Shown: positions 53,281 through 61,183 of the stretch, piece after piece
Layout of the letters: each line of letters opens with the position of its first letter
How positions within the stretch are numbered: the first letter of the stretch is position 1
Assembly: GCA_017644005.1 (NCBI GenBank)
Contig: JAEPMJ010000003.1
Span: 372,001-436,000, forward strand
Direction of reading: 5' to 3'
DNA length: 64,000 bases
Origin: Rhizobiaceae bacterium
Lineage (GTDB): Bacteria > Pseudomonadota > Alphaproteobacteria > Rhizobiales > Rhizobiaceae
The notes under the pieces: model-generated
Database searches by the model: none
Seen by the model: the letters and a program-made list of their open reading frames with translations, nothing else
Told to the model about the DNA's origin: nothing
Position numbers and translations under genes: made by a program

Positions 53281-53741
53281 CGGCGCCATTCATCTTCTCG
53301 TCTCCCGCCGAGGCGATCGATGCGGTTGGGCGCAAGCTGGGGCCGAGCGACTGGCTGCTGGTCAAGCAGGAGCGCATCGACCTGTTCGCGCGTGCGACCG
53401 GGGACCACCAGTGGATCCACGTCGATCCCGTGCGTGCCAAAGATGGGCCCTTCGGTACCACGATCGCACATGGCTACCTCACATTTTCGCTGATCAACAT
53501 GTTCCTGCCTGAGCTCTTCGAAGCGCGGGACATGAAAATGGGCGTGAATTATGGGGCAGACAAACTGCGGTTCCCTGCCCCTGTTCCGACCGGAAGCCGG
53601 GTGCGCGCAACCGGTGAACTCGCCAAGGCCGAGCTTATCGGCGACGACGCGGTGCAGACCACGTGTCGAATCGTCATCGAAATTGAAGGCGGCGACAAAC
53701 CCGCCTGCGTCGCAGACATCATCGGCCGATATTATTTCTGA
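53277..53741 (+). CDS. MaoC-type (R)-specific enoyl-CoA hydratase
   Basis: The 154-aa single-hotdog protein contains the hydratase-2 motif with its catalytic Asp and His: FARATGDHQWIHVDPVRAKDGPFGTTIAHGYLTFSLI near residues 38-75. It hydrates a 2-enoyl-CoA. The ATG overlaps the ipdF stop by 4 bp, so the enzyme is made together with the ring-opening set. It may hydrate the side-chain enoyl-CoA made by IpdE1-IpdE2. Confidence 0.86.
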   Translation: MTAPFIFSSPAEAIDAVGRKLGPSDWLLVKQERIDLFARATGDHQWIHVDPVRAKDGPFGTTIAHGYLTFSLINMFLPELFEARDMKMGVNYGADKLRFPAPVPTGSRVRATGELAKAELIGDDAVQTTCRIVIEIEGGDKPACVADIIGRYYF

Positions 53742-53760
53742 TACCTCCGGAGCGCGGATC

Positions 53761-54402
53761 TTGACGACATCCGAAAGCGATCTGCTTACCGAAATAAGGG
53801 ACCGGCTCGACTGGCTGGAGTCACGGGACGAAATTCGTCAGCTTATCTCGAAATACTCGCTGGCTCTGGACATGCGCGACATGGACGCGCTGGCGAATCT
53901 CTTCGTGCCCGATGTATCGGCCGGCGGCGGCAAGCGAGGACGTCAGGCGCTGCGCGACTGGCTGGACGACACGATGCGCAAGCAGTTTGACGGCACTTCG
54001 CATCATGTCGGCACAACGATCATAGAGTTCACCGACACCGACAATGCTGTCGGCATCGTCTATTCCAAGAACGAGCATGAGACCGGTGCCGATTGGGTCA
54101 TCATGCAGATGATGTATTTCGACGCCTATGTCCGCATCGACGGTCGATGGCTCTTCAAGCGCCGCCAGCCGCTCTACTGGTATGCGACCGATCTCAACAA
54201 GCCACCAGTTGGCAGCCGCAAGATGCGCTGGCCGGGACGCGAACCGTATGAGGGTGCGTTTCACGATCTGTTTCCCAGCTGGGCGGCGTTCTGGGCGCGA
54301 AACGGGAATGACGGGCTGCCGCTAGCAGAGCCAGCGCAACTCGAGACGTTCATCGAGACAATGCGTAAGGGCAATGAAGTTCATGCAAACAGGGTCCGCT
54401 GA
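53761..54402 (+). CDS. NTF2/SnoaL-like protein
   Basis: The 213-aa protein is a third SnoaL_4-type member: RLDWLESRDEIRQLISKYSLALDMRDMDALANLFVPDV with Tyr and Asp, GTSHHVGTTIIEF and YSKNEHETG with His positions. A longer C-terminal part (PLYWYATDLNKPPVGSRKMRWPGREPYEG) sets it apart from the other two. It starts at TTG 53761 with GGAG ten bases upstream, since no ATG fits the N-terminus. The C-terminus overlaps the next gene by 29 bp. Dehydratase or isomerase activity is possible but unproven. Confidence 0.75.
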   Translation: MTTSESDLLTEIRDRLDWLESRDEIRQLISKYSLALDMRDMDALANLFVPDVSAGGGKRGRQALRDWLDDTMRKQFDGTSHHVGTTIIEFTDTDNAVGIVYSKNEHETGADWVIMQMMYFDAYVRIDGRWLFKRRQPLYWYATDLNKPPVGSRKMRWPGREPYEGAFHDLFPSWAAFWARNGNDGLPLAEPAQLETFIETMRKGNEVHANRVR

Positions 54403-55501
54403 CGCAGCGCTCGCCGAGGCGCTGTTCCAACCAGCGAATCTTGGTGGCCTTTCCGTTCCGACGCGAATCGCGATGGCGCCGATGTCGCGCTACAAATGTC
54501 CCGATGGCGTCCCCCACCAGGCAGTGACGGACTATTATCGCAGGCGAGCGGAAAACGGCGTTGGCCTGATCATCACCGAAGCTACATATATCGACCACCC
54601 GACGGCCCCGAGCTACGAGCATGTCCCGAATTTCTTCGGGCAAGCCGCGCTGGCGGGCTGGGATCGGGTACGCGAGGCCGTTCAGAGCGCCGGTGCAAGA
54701 ATTTTCCCGCAGCTGTGGCATACCGGATCGTTCAGGCAGTCCTGGATGGGACCCGTCCAAGGCACCCCGGGCGTGGGCCCCTCCGAGAACACCAACGCCT
54801 TCACCAACCACCCTGAGCCGACGAAGGCGATGACGGATAACGACATCGCAGAGATCGTCAGCGCCTATGCGCAAGCTGCGGCCGACGCGCAGAGGCTCGG
54901 ATTCGACGGTGTCGAAATCCACGGCGCTCATGGCTACCTGATCGACGAGTTCTTCTGGGAGCGCACCAACCGGCGTGTGGACCGGTATGGCGGCAACCGG
55001 CGCGAGCGCACGCGATTCGCAATCGAGATCATTCAGGAAATCCGGCGGCGGTGCGGATCCGACTTTCCAGTGTCGTTCCGCTTCTCGCAATGGAAACAAC
55101 AGGACTACAAGGTGAGGCTGGGCGAAACGCCGGCCGAACTTGCCGATGTTCTGGAGCCCCTGGTCGATGCCGGCGTGTCCATACTCCACGCGTCGACCAG
55201 ACGTTTCTGGCAACCTGAATTTCCTGAGCTGTCCGACCTCACGCTTTCGGGCTGGGCGAAGAAGCTGACCGGTCTGCCGGTCATCATGGTGGGTGGAGCC
55301 GGGCTCGACCGCCCTGGCCTGAAAGATGCTATGCCGGCGTCGCTTGAGGTTCTGCAAAAACCCCTGGCACGCAACGACTTTGACGTTCTTGCGGTTGGCC
55401 GCGCCCTCCTGGCCGACCCGGAATGGGCGCTCAAGGCACGCGCGGGACGCATGGGCGAGTGCAGGCCGTATACCAAAGACCTGCTGAACAGCCTGGATTA
55501 G
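54374..55501 (+). CDS. old yellow enzyme family FMN oxidoreductase
   Basis: The 375-aa TIM-barrel flavoprotein has PTRIAMAPMSRYKCPDG at its start, GLIITEATYID, PQLWHTG near residue 115, and the active-site pair in GFDGVEIHGAHGYLIDEFFWERTNRRVDRYGG near 180 (HxxH class rather than HxxN). GGAGLDR and VGRALLADPEWALKARAGR complete phosphate binding. It would reduce a conjugated enone with NAD(P)H. In a ring-degradation regulon this suggests removal of a C=C conjugated to a ketone. Last gene of the ipdC operon, converging with the monooxygenase gene. Confidence 0.88.
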   Translation: MKFMQTGSADAALAEALFQPANLGGLSVPTRIAMAPMSRYKCPDGVPHQAVTDYYRRRAENGVGLIITEATYIDHPTAPSYEHVPNFFGQAALAGWDRVREAVQSAGARIFPQLWHTGSFRQSWMGPVQGTPGVGPSENTNAFTNHPEPTKAMTDNDIAEIVSAYAQAAADAQRLGFDGVEIHGAHGYLIDEFFWERTNRRVDRYGGNRRERTRFAIEIIQEIRRRCGSDFPVSFRFSQWKQQDYKVRLGETPAELADVLEPLVDAGVSILHASTRRFWQPEFPELSDLTLSGWAKKLTGLPVIMVGGAGLDRPGLKDAMPASLEVLQKPLARNDFDVLAVGRALLADPEWALKARAGRMGECRPYTKDLLNSLD

Positions 55502-55525
55502 CGCCGGAGAGCCGCGCGAACCCAG

Positions 55526-57148
55526 TCAGGATCCGAACACGAACCCCTTGTAGCCATCCCTTCGCACCTGCTCGCACTCGCGGATATAGGCTGCAAAGCC
55601 GCCGATATAGGGCATGAAGGTACGCTTCTTCCCCTCAACATTGGCTCCCATGTACCAGGATTTTGCTTGGGTGAAGAGTGTGTTGCCCGCGATCGCGTCC
55701 ACGTGGGCTGTCCAAGCATCGGCCGCGTCGCTTCGGGCCTCAACCATGGTGTGTCCGTGCTGCTGCGCAGCGGATACCAGGCCCAATGCCCAATTCACAT
55801 GCTGTTCTGCGCCGAGGATCATGTTGGCCAGAACCGAAGGTGATCCGGGGCCGGTGATGTTGAACAGGTTTGGGAATCCCGGAATCATCAGTCCCAGCAG
55901 TGTCTTCGGGCCGGAGGACCATGCCTCAGCCACGCTCTGACCGCCAGGTCCGCGGATGTCGACCCTTGTGATCGTGCCGGTCATGGCGTCGAAGCCGGTT
56001 GCGAAGATCAGCATGTCGAGATCATGCATACCGTTTTCCGTTCGCACGCCGCTTTCGGCAATGGCGGTGATCGGATCGCGACGCAGGTTTACCAGTTCGA
56101 CATTGTCGCGATTGAATGTCTCGAAATAGCCGCTGTCGGTACAGATCCGCTTGGTGCCGATCGCGTGATCGGTCGGGATGAGATCGTCGGCCAGCGACTT
56201 GTCGCGAAGGACGGCGCGGATCTTCTTTTCGGCGAAGTCGCGCGCAAGCGAATTGACGTTCTTGTCCGTCGTCTGCCCCTGGAAGATTTTCGCAAAGAGC
56301 ACCCCACCCATCTTCCAGCCGTCTTCCAGTAGCGCCTCGCGCTCCGCCTCATCGATATCCCACACCTCGCGCGGGTCGATTTCGTGCGGGGAGCCGCCGC
56401 CGCTTGCGAACGATCTCTGCCTGCGCTCGTGATACGAAGCTTGTATTTCGGCCCATTCGTCATCGGGGATCTTCCGGTTGAAAGCCGGGACGCTGTAGTT
56501 CGGCGATCGCTGGAACACGGTCAGTTTTGCCGCCGACTGAGCTATGATCGGCGTGCACTGGATGCCCGAAGCGCCTGTTCCGATCAAACCCACGCGCTTG
56601 CCTTCGAAGCTCACGGGCTCCTCCGGCCAACGCGCGGTGAACAACATCTCGCCGGCAAAATCGTCGATCCCTGGAATGTCTGGCTTGATGGGCGTGGACA
56701 AGCTTCCGGCGGCAAAGATGACCCACCGGGCCCGTACCCGGTCGCCGCTTGCCAGCTCTACCGTCCACGCGGCGTCCGTCTCGTCGAAAGTGGCTGCCGT
56801 CGCACGTTCATTGAAGCGGTAGTGGCGTCGTAACCTGAACCGATCCGCGACGTGACGAGCATAAGCGAGAATTTCCGGCTGGGTCGCGTAGCGCTCGGTC
56901 CAGCGCCAATCGCGCTGGAGTTCGGCATCGAATGAATAGGAATAATCGACGCTTTCCACATCGCACCGCGCGCCTGGATAGCGGTTCCAGTACCATGTGC
57001 CGCCGACATCTTCGCCTGCTTCGATTCCCACCACCGAATGGCCGAGGCGGCGCGCCGCATATACCGCATAGAGTCCGGCAAACCCGGCTCCCACGACGAG
57101 CACATCGCAGTCGAAAGGACCGTCTTGCGGCTTGGGTGTTTCCGTCAT
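55526..57148 (-). CDS. flavin monooxygenase of Baeyer-Villiger type with altered fingerprint
   Basis: The 540-aa protein has two dinucleotide folds: FAD loop VVGAGFAGLYAVYAAR near residue 17 and NADP loop GLIGTGASGIQ near 188. Between them lies the Baeyer-Villiger region FAGEMLFTARWP, where the consensus FxGxxxHxxxWP has His. Here that position is Phe. RYPGARCDVES and GFPNLFNITGPGSPS are otherwise typical of cyclohexanone/steroid monooxygenases. It should insert oxygen next to a ketone to make an ester or lactone, if the Phe is tolerated. It is second in a two-gene operon, overlapping the esterase by 4 bp. Confidence 0.85.
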   Translation of the reverse strand: MTETPKPQDGPFDCDVLVVGAGFAGLYAVYAARRLGHSVVGIEAGEDVGGTWYWNRYPGARCDVESVDYSYSFDAELQRDWRWTERYATQPEILAYARHVADRFRLRRHYRFNERATAATFDETDAAWTVELASGDRVRARWVIFAAGSLSTPIKPDIPGIDDFAGEMLFTARWPEEPVSFEGKRVGLIGTGASGIQCTPIIAQSAAKLTVFQRSPNYSVPAFNRKIPDDEWAEIQASYHERRQRSFASGGGSPHEIDPREVWDIDEAEREALLEDGWKMGGVLFAKIFQGQTTDKNVNSLARDFAEKKIRAVLRDKSLADDLIPTDHAIGTKRICTDSGYFETFNRDNVELVNLRRDPITAIAESGVRTENGMHDLDMLIFATGFDAMTGTITRVDIRGPGGQSVAEAWSSGPKTLLGLMIPGFPNLFNITGPGSPSVLANMILGAEQHVNWALGLVSAAQQHGHTMVEARSDAADAWTAHVDAIAGNTLFTQAKSWYMGANVEGKKRTFMPYIGGFAAYIRECEQVRRDGYKGFVFGS

Positions 57149-58116
57149 GCCGGCACCTTTTCCTGAAATCCGAGGAATCCGTTGATGTCGCGCCAGAGAA
57201 TCTCAAGCGCCCCCTCCGCCGGCCCAAAGCCGGGGATTGTCGCGAAGCCGTGAAACAACTCCGGGAAGTTGCGTTGCCGCACCGGAACGCCGGCGGCCCG
57301 CAACACAGCGGAATACTGCTGCCCCTCACTGCAGAGCGGATCGCGACCCGCGGTGTAGATGAGCGCAGGCGGCAGCCCGGCATGGGTGGACGCAAGGAGC
57401 GGAGCTGCATATTCCGCCGGGTCAGGCAGGGTTTCGCCGCCCAGATAGTGGCGCCAATACCATCGCATTGCCGCCCTGGTGTTGAAGTATCCGCTTGCGT
57501 AGCGACGATAGCTTTCGGTTCCGAAATCGGGGGCGATTACAGGGTATATCAACACCTGACCGGCAGGCATCATGGAGCCGCGGTCACGCGCAATCAGGCA
57601 GGCAGCAGCCGCAAGATTGCCACCGGCGCTGTCTCCGGCAATCAGAATCCGGTTGCGATCCAGGCCCAACTCGCCGGCATTTTCGACGAGCCAGTTGAGA
57701 GCAGTGTGAGCATCTTCGGCGGCAGCCGGAGCACGATGTTCAGGCGCCAGCCGATAGTCGACGGACACCACGATGCTGTTTGTGTTCTTCGAAATCCGGC
57801 GGCAGAAACCGTCGTGGCTCTCGACACTGCAGAGGACGAAACCGCCACCGTGCAAAAACAGAATCGCAGGGGTTTCACCGTTCGTGACCGGCCACGGACG
57901 ATAGATGCGTACACGCAGTCCTTCCGCAATCCGGCGATCCTCCGCCGAACGCACATCGTCCATATTGTCGACCGGCCGAACTCGCGCGGCCACCGCAACG
58001 CGCGCATCGACCGCTTCCATCTCCTCGACAGCCGGAAATCCGTCGTTGAGCAGGCCAAGCATGCGGTCTGTCTCTGCAAGCCATGACGTTCCCGCATCGG
58101 ATCCGGTTGAAGTCAT
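57145..58116 (-). CDS. alpha/beta hydrolase (HSL-family esterase)
   Basis: The 323-aa hydrolase has the hormone-sensitive-lipase oxyanion motif LFLHGGGFVLCS near residue 85, SVDYRLAPEHRAPAA, nucleophile GDSAGGNLAAAA near 160 and the C-terminal Asp and His (YTAGRDPLCSEG, FHGFATIPG). It would cut a carboxylic ester or lactone, such as the product of the overlapping monooxygenase gene. Monooxygenase-esterase pairs that open rings this way are well known. A regulon motif lies 86 bp upstream. Confidence 0.87.
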   Translation of the reverse strand: MTSTGSDAGTSWLAETDRMLGLLNDGFPAVEEMEAVDARVAVAARVRPVDNMDDVRSAEDRRIAEGLRVRIYRPWPVTNGETPAILFLHGGGFVLCSVESHDGFCRRISKNTNSIVVSVDYRLAPEHRAPAAAEDAHTALNWLVENAGELGLDRNRILIAGDSAGGNLAAAACLIARDRGSMMPAGQVLIYPVIAPDFGTESYRRYASGYFNTRAAMRWYWRHYLGGETLPDPAEYAAPLLASTHAGLPPALIYTAGRDPLCSEGQQYSAVLRAAGVPVRQRNFPELFHGFATIPGFGPAEGALEILWRDINGFLGFQEKVPA

Positions 58117-58202
58117 TAAATGTGCAGTCCTCGATGTGCTGAAGCCTGGGCGGTATGATGGTTATTTCGCCGAAGGATGCTTTCGCGCTGCCTTCCGCCC
58201 TA

Positions 58203-58221
58203 CATCGTCCGATTGGACCCG
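58203..58221 (-). promoter_or_regulatory. regulon motif, site 10
   Basis: On the minus strand it reads CGGGTCCAATCGGACGATG and points at the esterase-monooxygenase operon. Confidence 0.65.
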
Positions 58222-58320
58222 AACCGGCAGCAGCGAACGGCCCCTGCGGACTGGAAGTGCGGCCCGCAGGGCAAGTACCTTACGGGCCGCTGTTCGCTGG
58301 GAGGATGCGAACGAAGGGTA

Positions 58321-59403
58321 TCAGGCAACCTGGCGCGGCCGTTCGCCGAGCACGGCTGCGGAATTGAGCATCAGGCGCACGAGTTCGGTCTGGCGCGTAA
58401 TGCCGCTCTTGGAGAAGATTGAACGCAGGTGCGCGCGCGCCGTATTGCGCGAAATCGCCAACGAGGCCGCCGCGTCTTCCAGGGTCAGGCCAGCGGTCAG
58501 GCGGCGCGCGACGGCGGCCTCCGCCGGTGTCAGGTCAAACAGTTGGCGAACGAGTTCGCCCTCCACTTCCGAATTGGCCTCGGGATCGCGGATATAGACG
58601 GCGATAGAGGCTGACTGAACCTGCCCCCGCTTTCCTTTCACGGGCTGGACGATTACACCGAGATTACGGCTGCCGGACAGCTTGGTAAGCGAGAGTCCAC
58701 GCGTTGCCGAAAATTCGCCGTCCATGACACTCTGGGCGGCTGCCTTGATGGCGCTCTGTAACTCGCGATCCTCCTTCGCGCAGGTTGCCCGCAGCTTACC
58801 CGCCTGGATCTGGAGCCCGTCACGCGCCGCAAGCGCCTCCTCGGCGGTTGCCGAACATTTCACGATGCGCCCGCCAAGATCGATGATGACGACACCGACG
58901 CACAGCCGGTCCATTACACTGGAATACAGGTTGCGCTCGATTTCGCTGGCCCCGAGACGGGCCGAAAGTTCCATGCCCCGCGCCAGTTGAGAGACCAGTA
59001 TCTCGCAGACCGAAGCCTCCTCCGTGTCGAAACCCGGCTTCCCGGACTTGCGGAATACATAAAGCGTGTATTTCGTTTCGTCGGCCTCGCTGGTGACGGA
59101 AGCAGAAATGTGATGGCAATCGCGCAGCATGACGGCGAGCCGGGCCTCTTCGGCTGGAGTTGGCGAAAGAGGATATTCATCGCGGCTTATCGCCCCCGCA
59201 TCGTCTGTGAGATCGCCTACAATCGTAACCACGCCAGATCCGGTCGACATCCGGTCTTCGATGCGAACCGCAACCGCACAAGCTGCAAGCTGCGTCCGGA
59301 TCAGTTCTGACGACGTCTCCAACGGCGCCCCCGAAAGCAAACTGTCGGAGACCTTCGTGAAGAAGAGACCGAACTCCACAACCGAGCGGGGATGAAATGT
59401 CAT
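58321..59403 (-). CDS. LuxR-type regulator with sensory N-terminus (TeiR-like role possible)
   Basis: The 360-aa protein has a C-terminal LuxR/GerE HTH (residues about 295-350: FDLTPAEAAVARRLTAGLTLEDAAASLAISRNTARAHLRSIFSKSGITRQTELVRLML). The N-terminal 280 residues look like a GAF- or PAS-like sensor with no receiver domain or known autoinducer domain. The start at 59403 has AGGAGG upstream. The steroid activator TeiR of Comamonas is also a LuxR-type protein with a sensory N-terminus, so a role as activator of this cluster is plausible. A 37-bp dyad sits about 155 bp upstream. It lies between the two final operons. Confidence 0.82.
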   Translation of the reverse strand: MTFHPRSVVEFGLFFTKVSDSLLSGAPLETSSELIRTQLAACAVAVRIEDRMSTGSGVVTIVGDLTDDAGAISRDEYPLSPTPAEEARLAVMLRDCHHISASVTSEADETKYTLYVFRKSGKPGFDTEEASVCEILVSQLARGMELSARLGASEIERNLYSSVMDRLCVGVVIIDLGGRIVKCSATAEEALAARDGLQIQAGKLRATCAKEDRELQSAIKAAAQSVMDGEFSATRGLSLTKLSGSRNLGVIVQPVKGKRGQVQSASIAVYIRDPEANSEVEGELVRQLFDLTPAEAAVARRLTAGLTLEDAAASLAISRNTARAHLRSIFSKSGITRQTELVRLMLNSAAVLGERPRQVA

Positions 59404-59731
59404 TATCGTCTCCTCCTGCGTTCTGCGCCGGCTTTCCCGTCGTCTACAGCGAGCGCGACAGATCTCGTGCCGCCACGGCAGCAGTGCCGTGGTCGGTCGA
59501 ATTCCTGCTCGTATCGACGGGACACTTCGACGCCCTCCCGACTGCCTCATGCAGCCATATTTGACATTGTTGTCGTTAATTCGACAACTTGTCAAATAAT
59601 TTCCTTACACGTCGATAATTCATCAACATCGTCGAAAAATCGCGTAGCGACATAGCCCGAGAATTTTCGATTAAAGTCATATAAAACAACGTCTTAACTG
59701 AGCTTCACTGTCGCATGAAGCGCGCACAAAA
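59404..59731. other. AT-rich intergenic region with large dyad
   Basis: This 328-bp region, AT-rich after about 59550, has no gene I can support. It presumably holds the promoter of the LuxR-type gene, and its dyad at 59560-59596 is listed separately. The 3' terminator of the ABC binding protein gene adjoins its right end. Confidence 0.6.
59560..59596. promoter_or_regulatory. candidate operator: imperfect 37-bp dyad
   Basis: TTTGACA ... TGTCAAA form the outer arms. Inside them TTGTCG and CGACAA face each other across TTAAT, one base out of register. The dyad differs from the 19-bp regulon motif and could be an operator for the LuxR-type gene or a separate regulator site. Confidence 0.4.
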
Positions 59732-59756
59732 AAGCCGGGCGAAGATCGCCCGGCTT
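59732..59756 (-). terminator. intrinsic terminator of the second substrate-binding protein gene
   Basis: On the minus strand AAGCCGGGCGA pairs with TCGCCCGGCTT (11 bp, 3-base loop), followed by a run of six T. Confidence 0.92.
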
Positions 59757-59785
59757 AGCGGTTTGCAGGTGCTTGGTTGATGGAA

Positions 59786-61015
59786 TTACATACCGCAGTC
59801 GGCGCGCTGGGTCAGGCCGTCTTCGCGCACGAGGTGAGGCTCCTTGACGACCTTGATAGCCTCGGGAGCCGGCATGAAGTGGTTCGTGCCGCTCACGGAG
59901 ATCGGTCCAATGATGGGCTCGATCTTGTCCGAGTTTTCTTCGAGCCATTTGGCAACCGCAGGACCCTCTGCCGTTCCCGCGCCATTGATCGCGGCAGCGA
60001 GAATCATTGGCTCGATATAGAACGGCGTCAGTGATGCCGCACCGCCAAGCTTGTCGACATTGGGCACCCGCTCACGGGCACTGGTAACGAACTTGGCGAA
60101 GGGGCTCTCGCCCACCGGATCGCCTTCGCAATAGGTCATACCCACAAACTGGGTCGAGTAGACGCCTTCAAACGCCTCCTCACCGGCAATCTGCGCGTTG
60201 CCGACTGCATAGTTCGTCATTGTCTGGTTGCCCAGTACAGGTGCGTCCCAACCGATGTCGAGCCGGTTCTCCAGCAGCTTGCGGGCGTCGTCGCCAAGTG
60301 AGGCAAGGAAAAGCACCGCATCAGCGCCCGCGCTGCGCAGCGAGAACAACTGCGGGGTCATGTCTTCGGTCCGGAAGGCGAACTCCTGGACTGCGACCGG
60401 CTCCAGGCCCTTCTGCGCCAGGTATTCGATAATCTCCGATACGCCGGCCTTCGACATGCCGCCATTGTCGGAGATGATTGCAATTTTCTTGGCGCCTAGA
60501 ACGTCCACGGCGTAGTCGACATTCGGGATCATCTGATTGGCGGCGGTCACCGATGTCGAGAAGTGATAGGGACCGACCTCCGGTGTCAGCGTCGATGACG
60601 CTGCGGTGGTGATTTGCATGATGCCCGCTTCCGTCGTCACGGCAACCACGGGAATCGACTCCTGGCTGGTAACCGGGCCGACCAACGCCTGGATGCCCTC
60701 ATTTTCGATCAGGCGGCGCGCTTCACTGACGCCATGCGTCGGATCGGTCATCGAATCCGCGATAATCAACTCGACCTGCTTGCCGAGAATGCCGCCGGCG
60801 GCGTTGATGTCATCTGCGGCGAGCTTCCATGCTTCAGTTGACGAAACGCCAACCGAGGCGCCACCGCCGGTCACGGACGTCAAACCGCCCATCTTGAAGG
60901 TGTCCTGCGCCGAAGCGGCGCCTGCGGACAATCCGAAAGCCGCCACAGCAGCCAATGCAATTGCGGCGCGGCGGCTGATAACGCCGTCCTTCGCCCTGCG
61001 TCCAACGTAGCTCAT
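59786..61015 (-). CDS. periplasmic substrate-binding protein of a second Liv-type ABC transporter
   Basis: A 409-aa Peripla_BP_6 protein. SRRAAIALAAVAAFGLSAGAASAQ is a signal peptide, cleaved near residue 36. The mature N-terminus is DTFKMGGLTSVTGGGASVG. ADSMTDPTHGVSEARRLIENEGIQALVGPVTSQESIPV and VDVLGAKKIAIISDNGGMSKAG mark the two lobes. It starts at 61015 with AGGAGG upstream. It sits beside the divergent permease operon (62159 onward), and both carry regulon motifs. The probable substrate is an organic acid of this pathway, not an amino acid, by inference. Confidence 0.88.
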   Translation of the reverse strand: MSYVGRRAKDGVISRRAAIALAAVAAFGLSAGAASAQDTFKMGGLTSVTGGGASVGVSSTEAWKLAADDINAAGGILGKQVELIIADSMTDPTHGVSEARRLIENEGIQALVGPVTSQESIPVVAVTTEAGIMQITTAASSTLTPEVGPYHFSTSVTAANQMIPNVDYAVDVLGAKKIAIISDNGGMSKAGVSEIIEYLAQKGLEPVAVQEFAFRTEDMTPQLFSLRSAGADAVLFLASLGDDARKLLENRLDIGWDAPVLGNQTMTNYAVGNAQIAGEEAFEGVYSTQFVGMTYCEGDPVGESPFAKFVTSARERVPNVDKLGGAASLTPFYIEPMILAAAINGAGTAEGPAVAKWLEENSDKIEPIIGPISVSGTNHFMPAPEAIKVVKEPHLVREDGLTQRADCGM

Positions 61016-61070
61016 GGGTTTCTCCTCCTGACAAGCCGCCGGAATTCAACGCGACAGGAGGCCAAACTCA

Positions 61071-61089
61071 CATCGTCCGAGTGGACTAA
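61071..61089 (-). promoter_or_regulatory. regulon motif, site 11
   Basis: On the minus strand it reads TTAGTCCACTCGGACGATG, 55 bp before the binding-protein start, and points at it. Confidence 0.75.
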
Positions 61090-61132
61090 GGGATTTGAGT
61101 GCGGCAGCAACGGCAAGCCCCGCACTCAGATT

Positions 61133-61151
61133 CTAGTCTTTTCGGACGCTT
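61133..61151 (+). promoter_or_regulatory. regulon motif, site 12
   Basis: CTAGTCTTTTCGGACGCTT points at the isomerase gene, 32 bp from its start. It is the weakest copy at its 3' end, and with site 11 makes a divergent pair. Confidence 0.5.
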
Positions 61152-61183
61152 CGTATCGCGCGTCAGGCGCCCAAATTCGAAGG

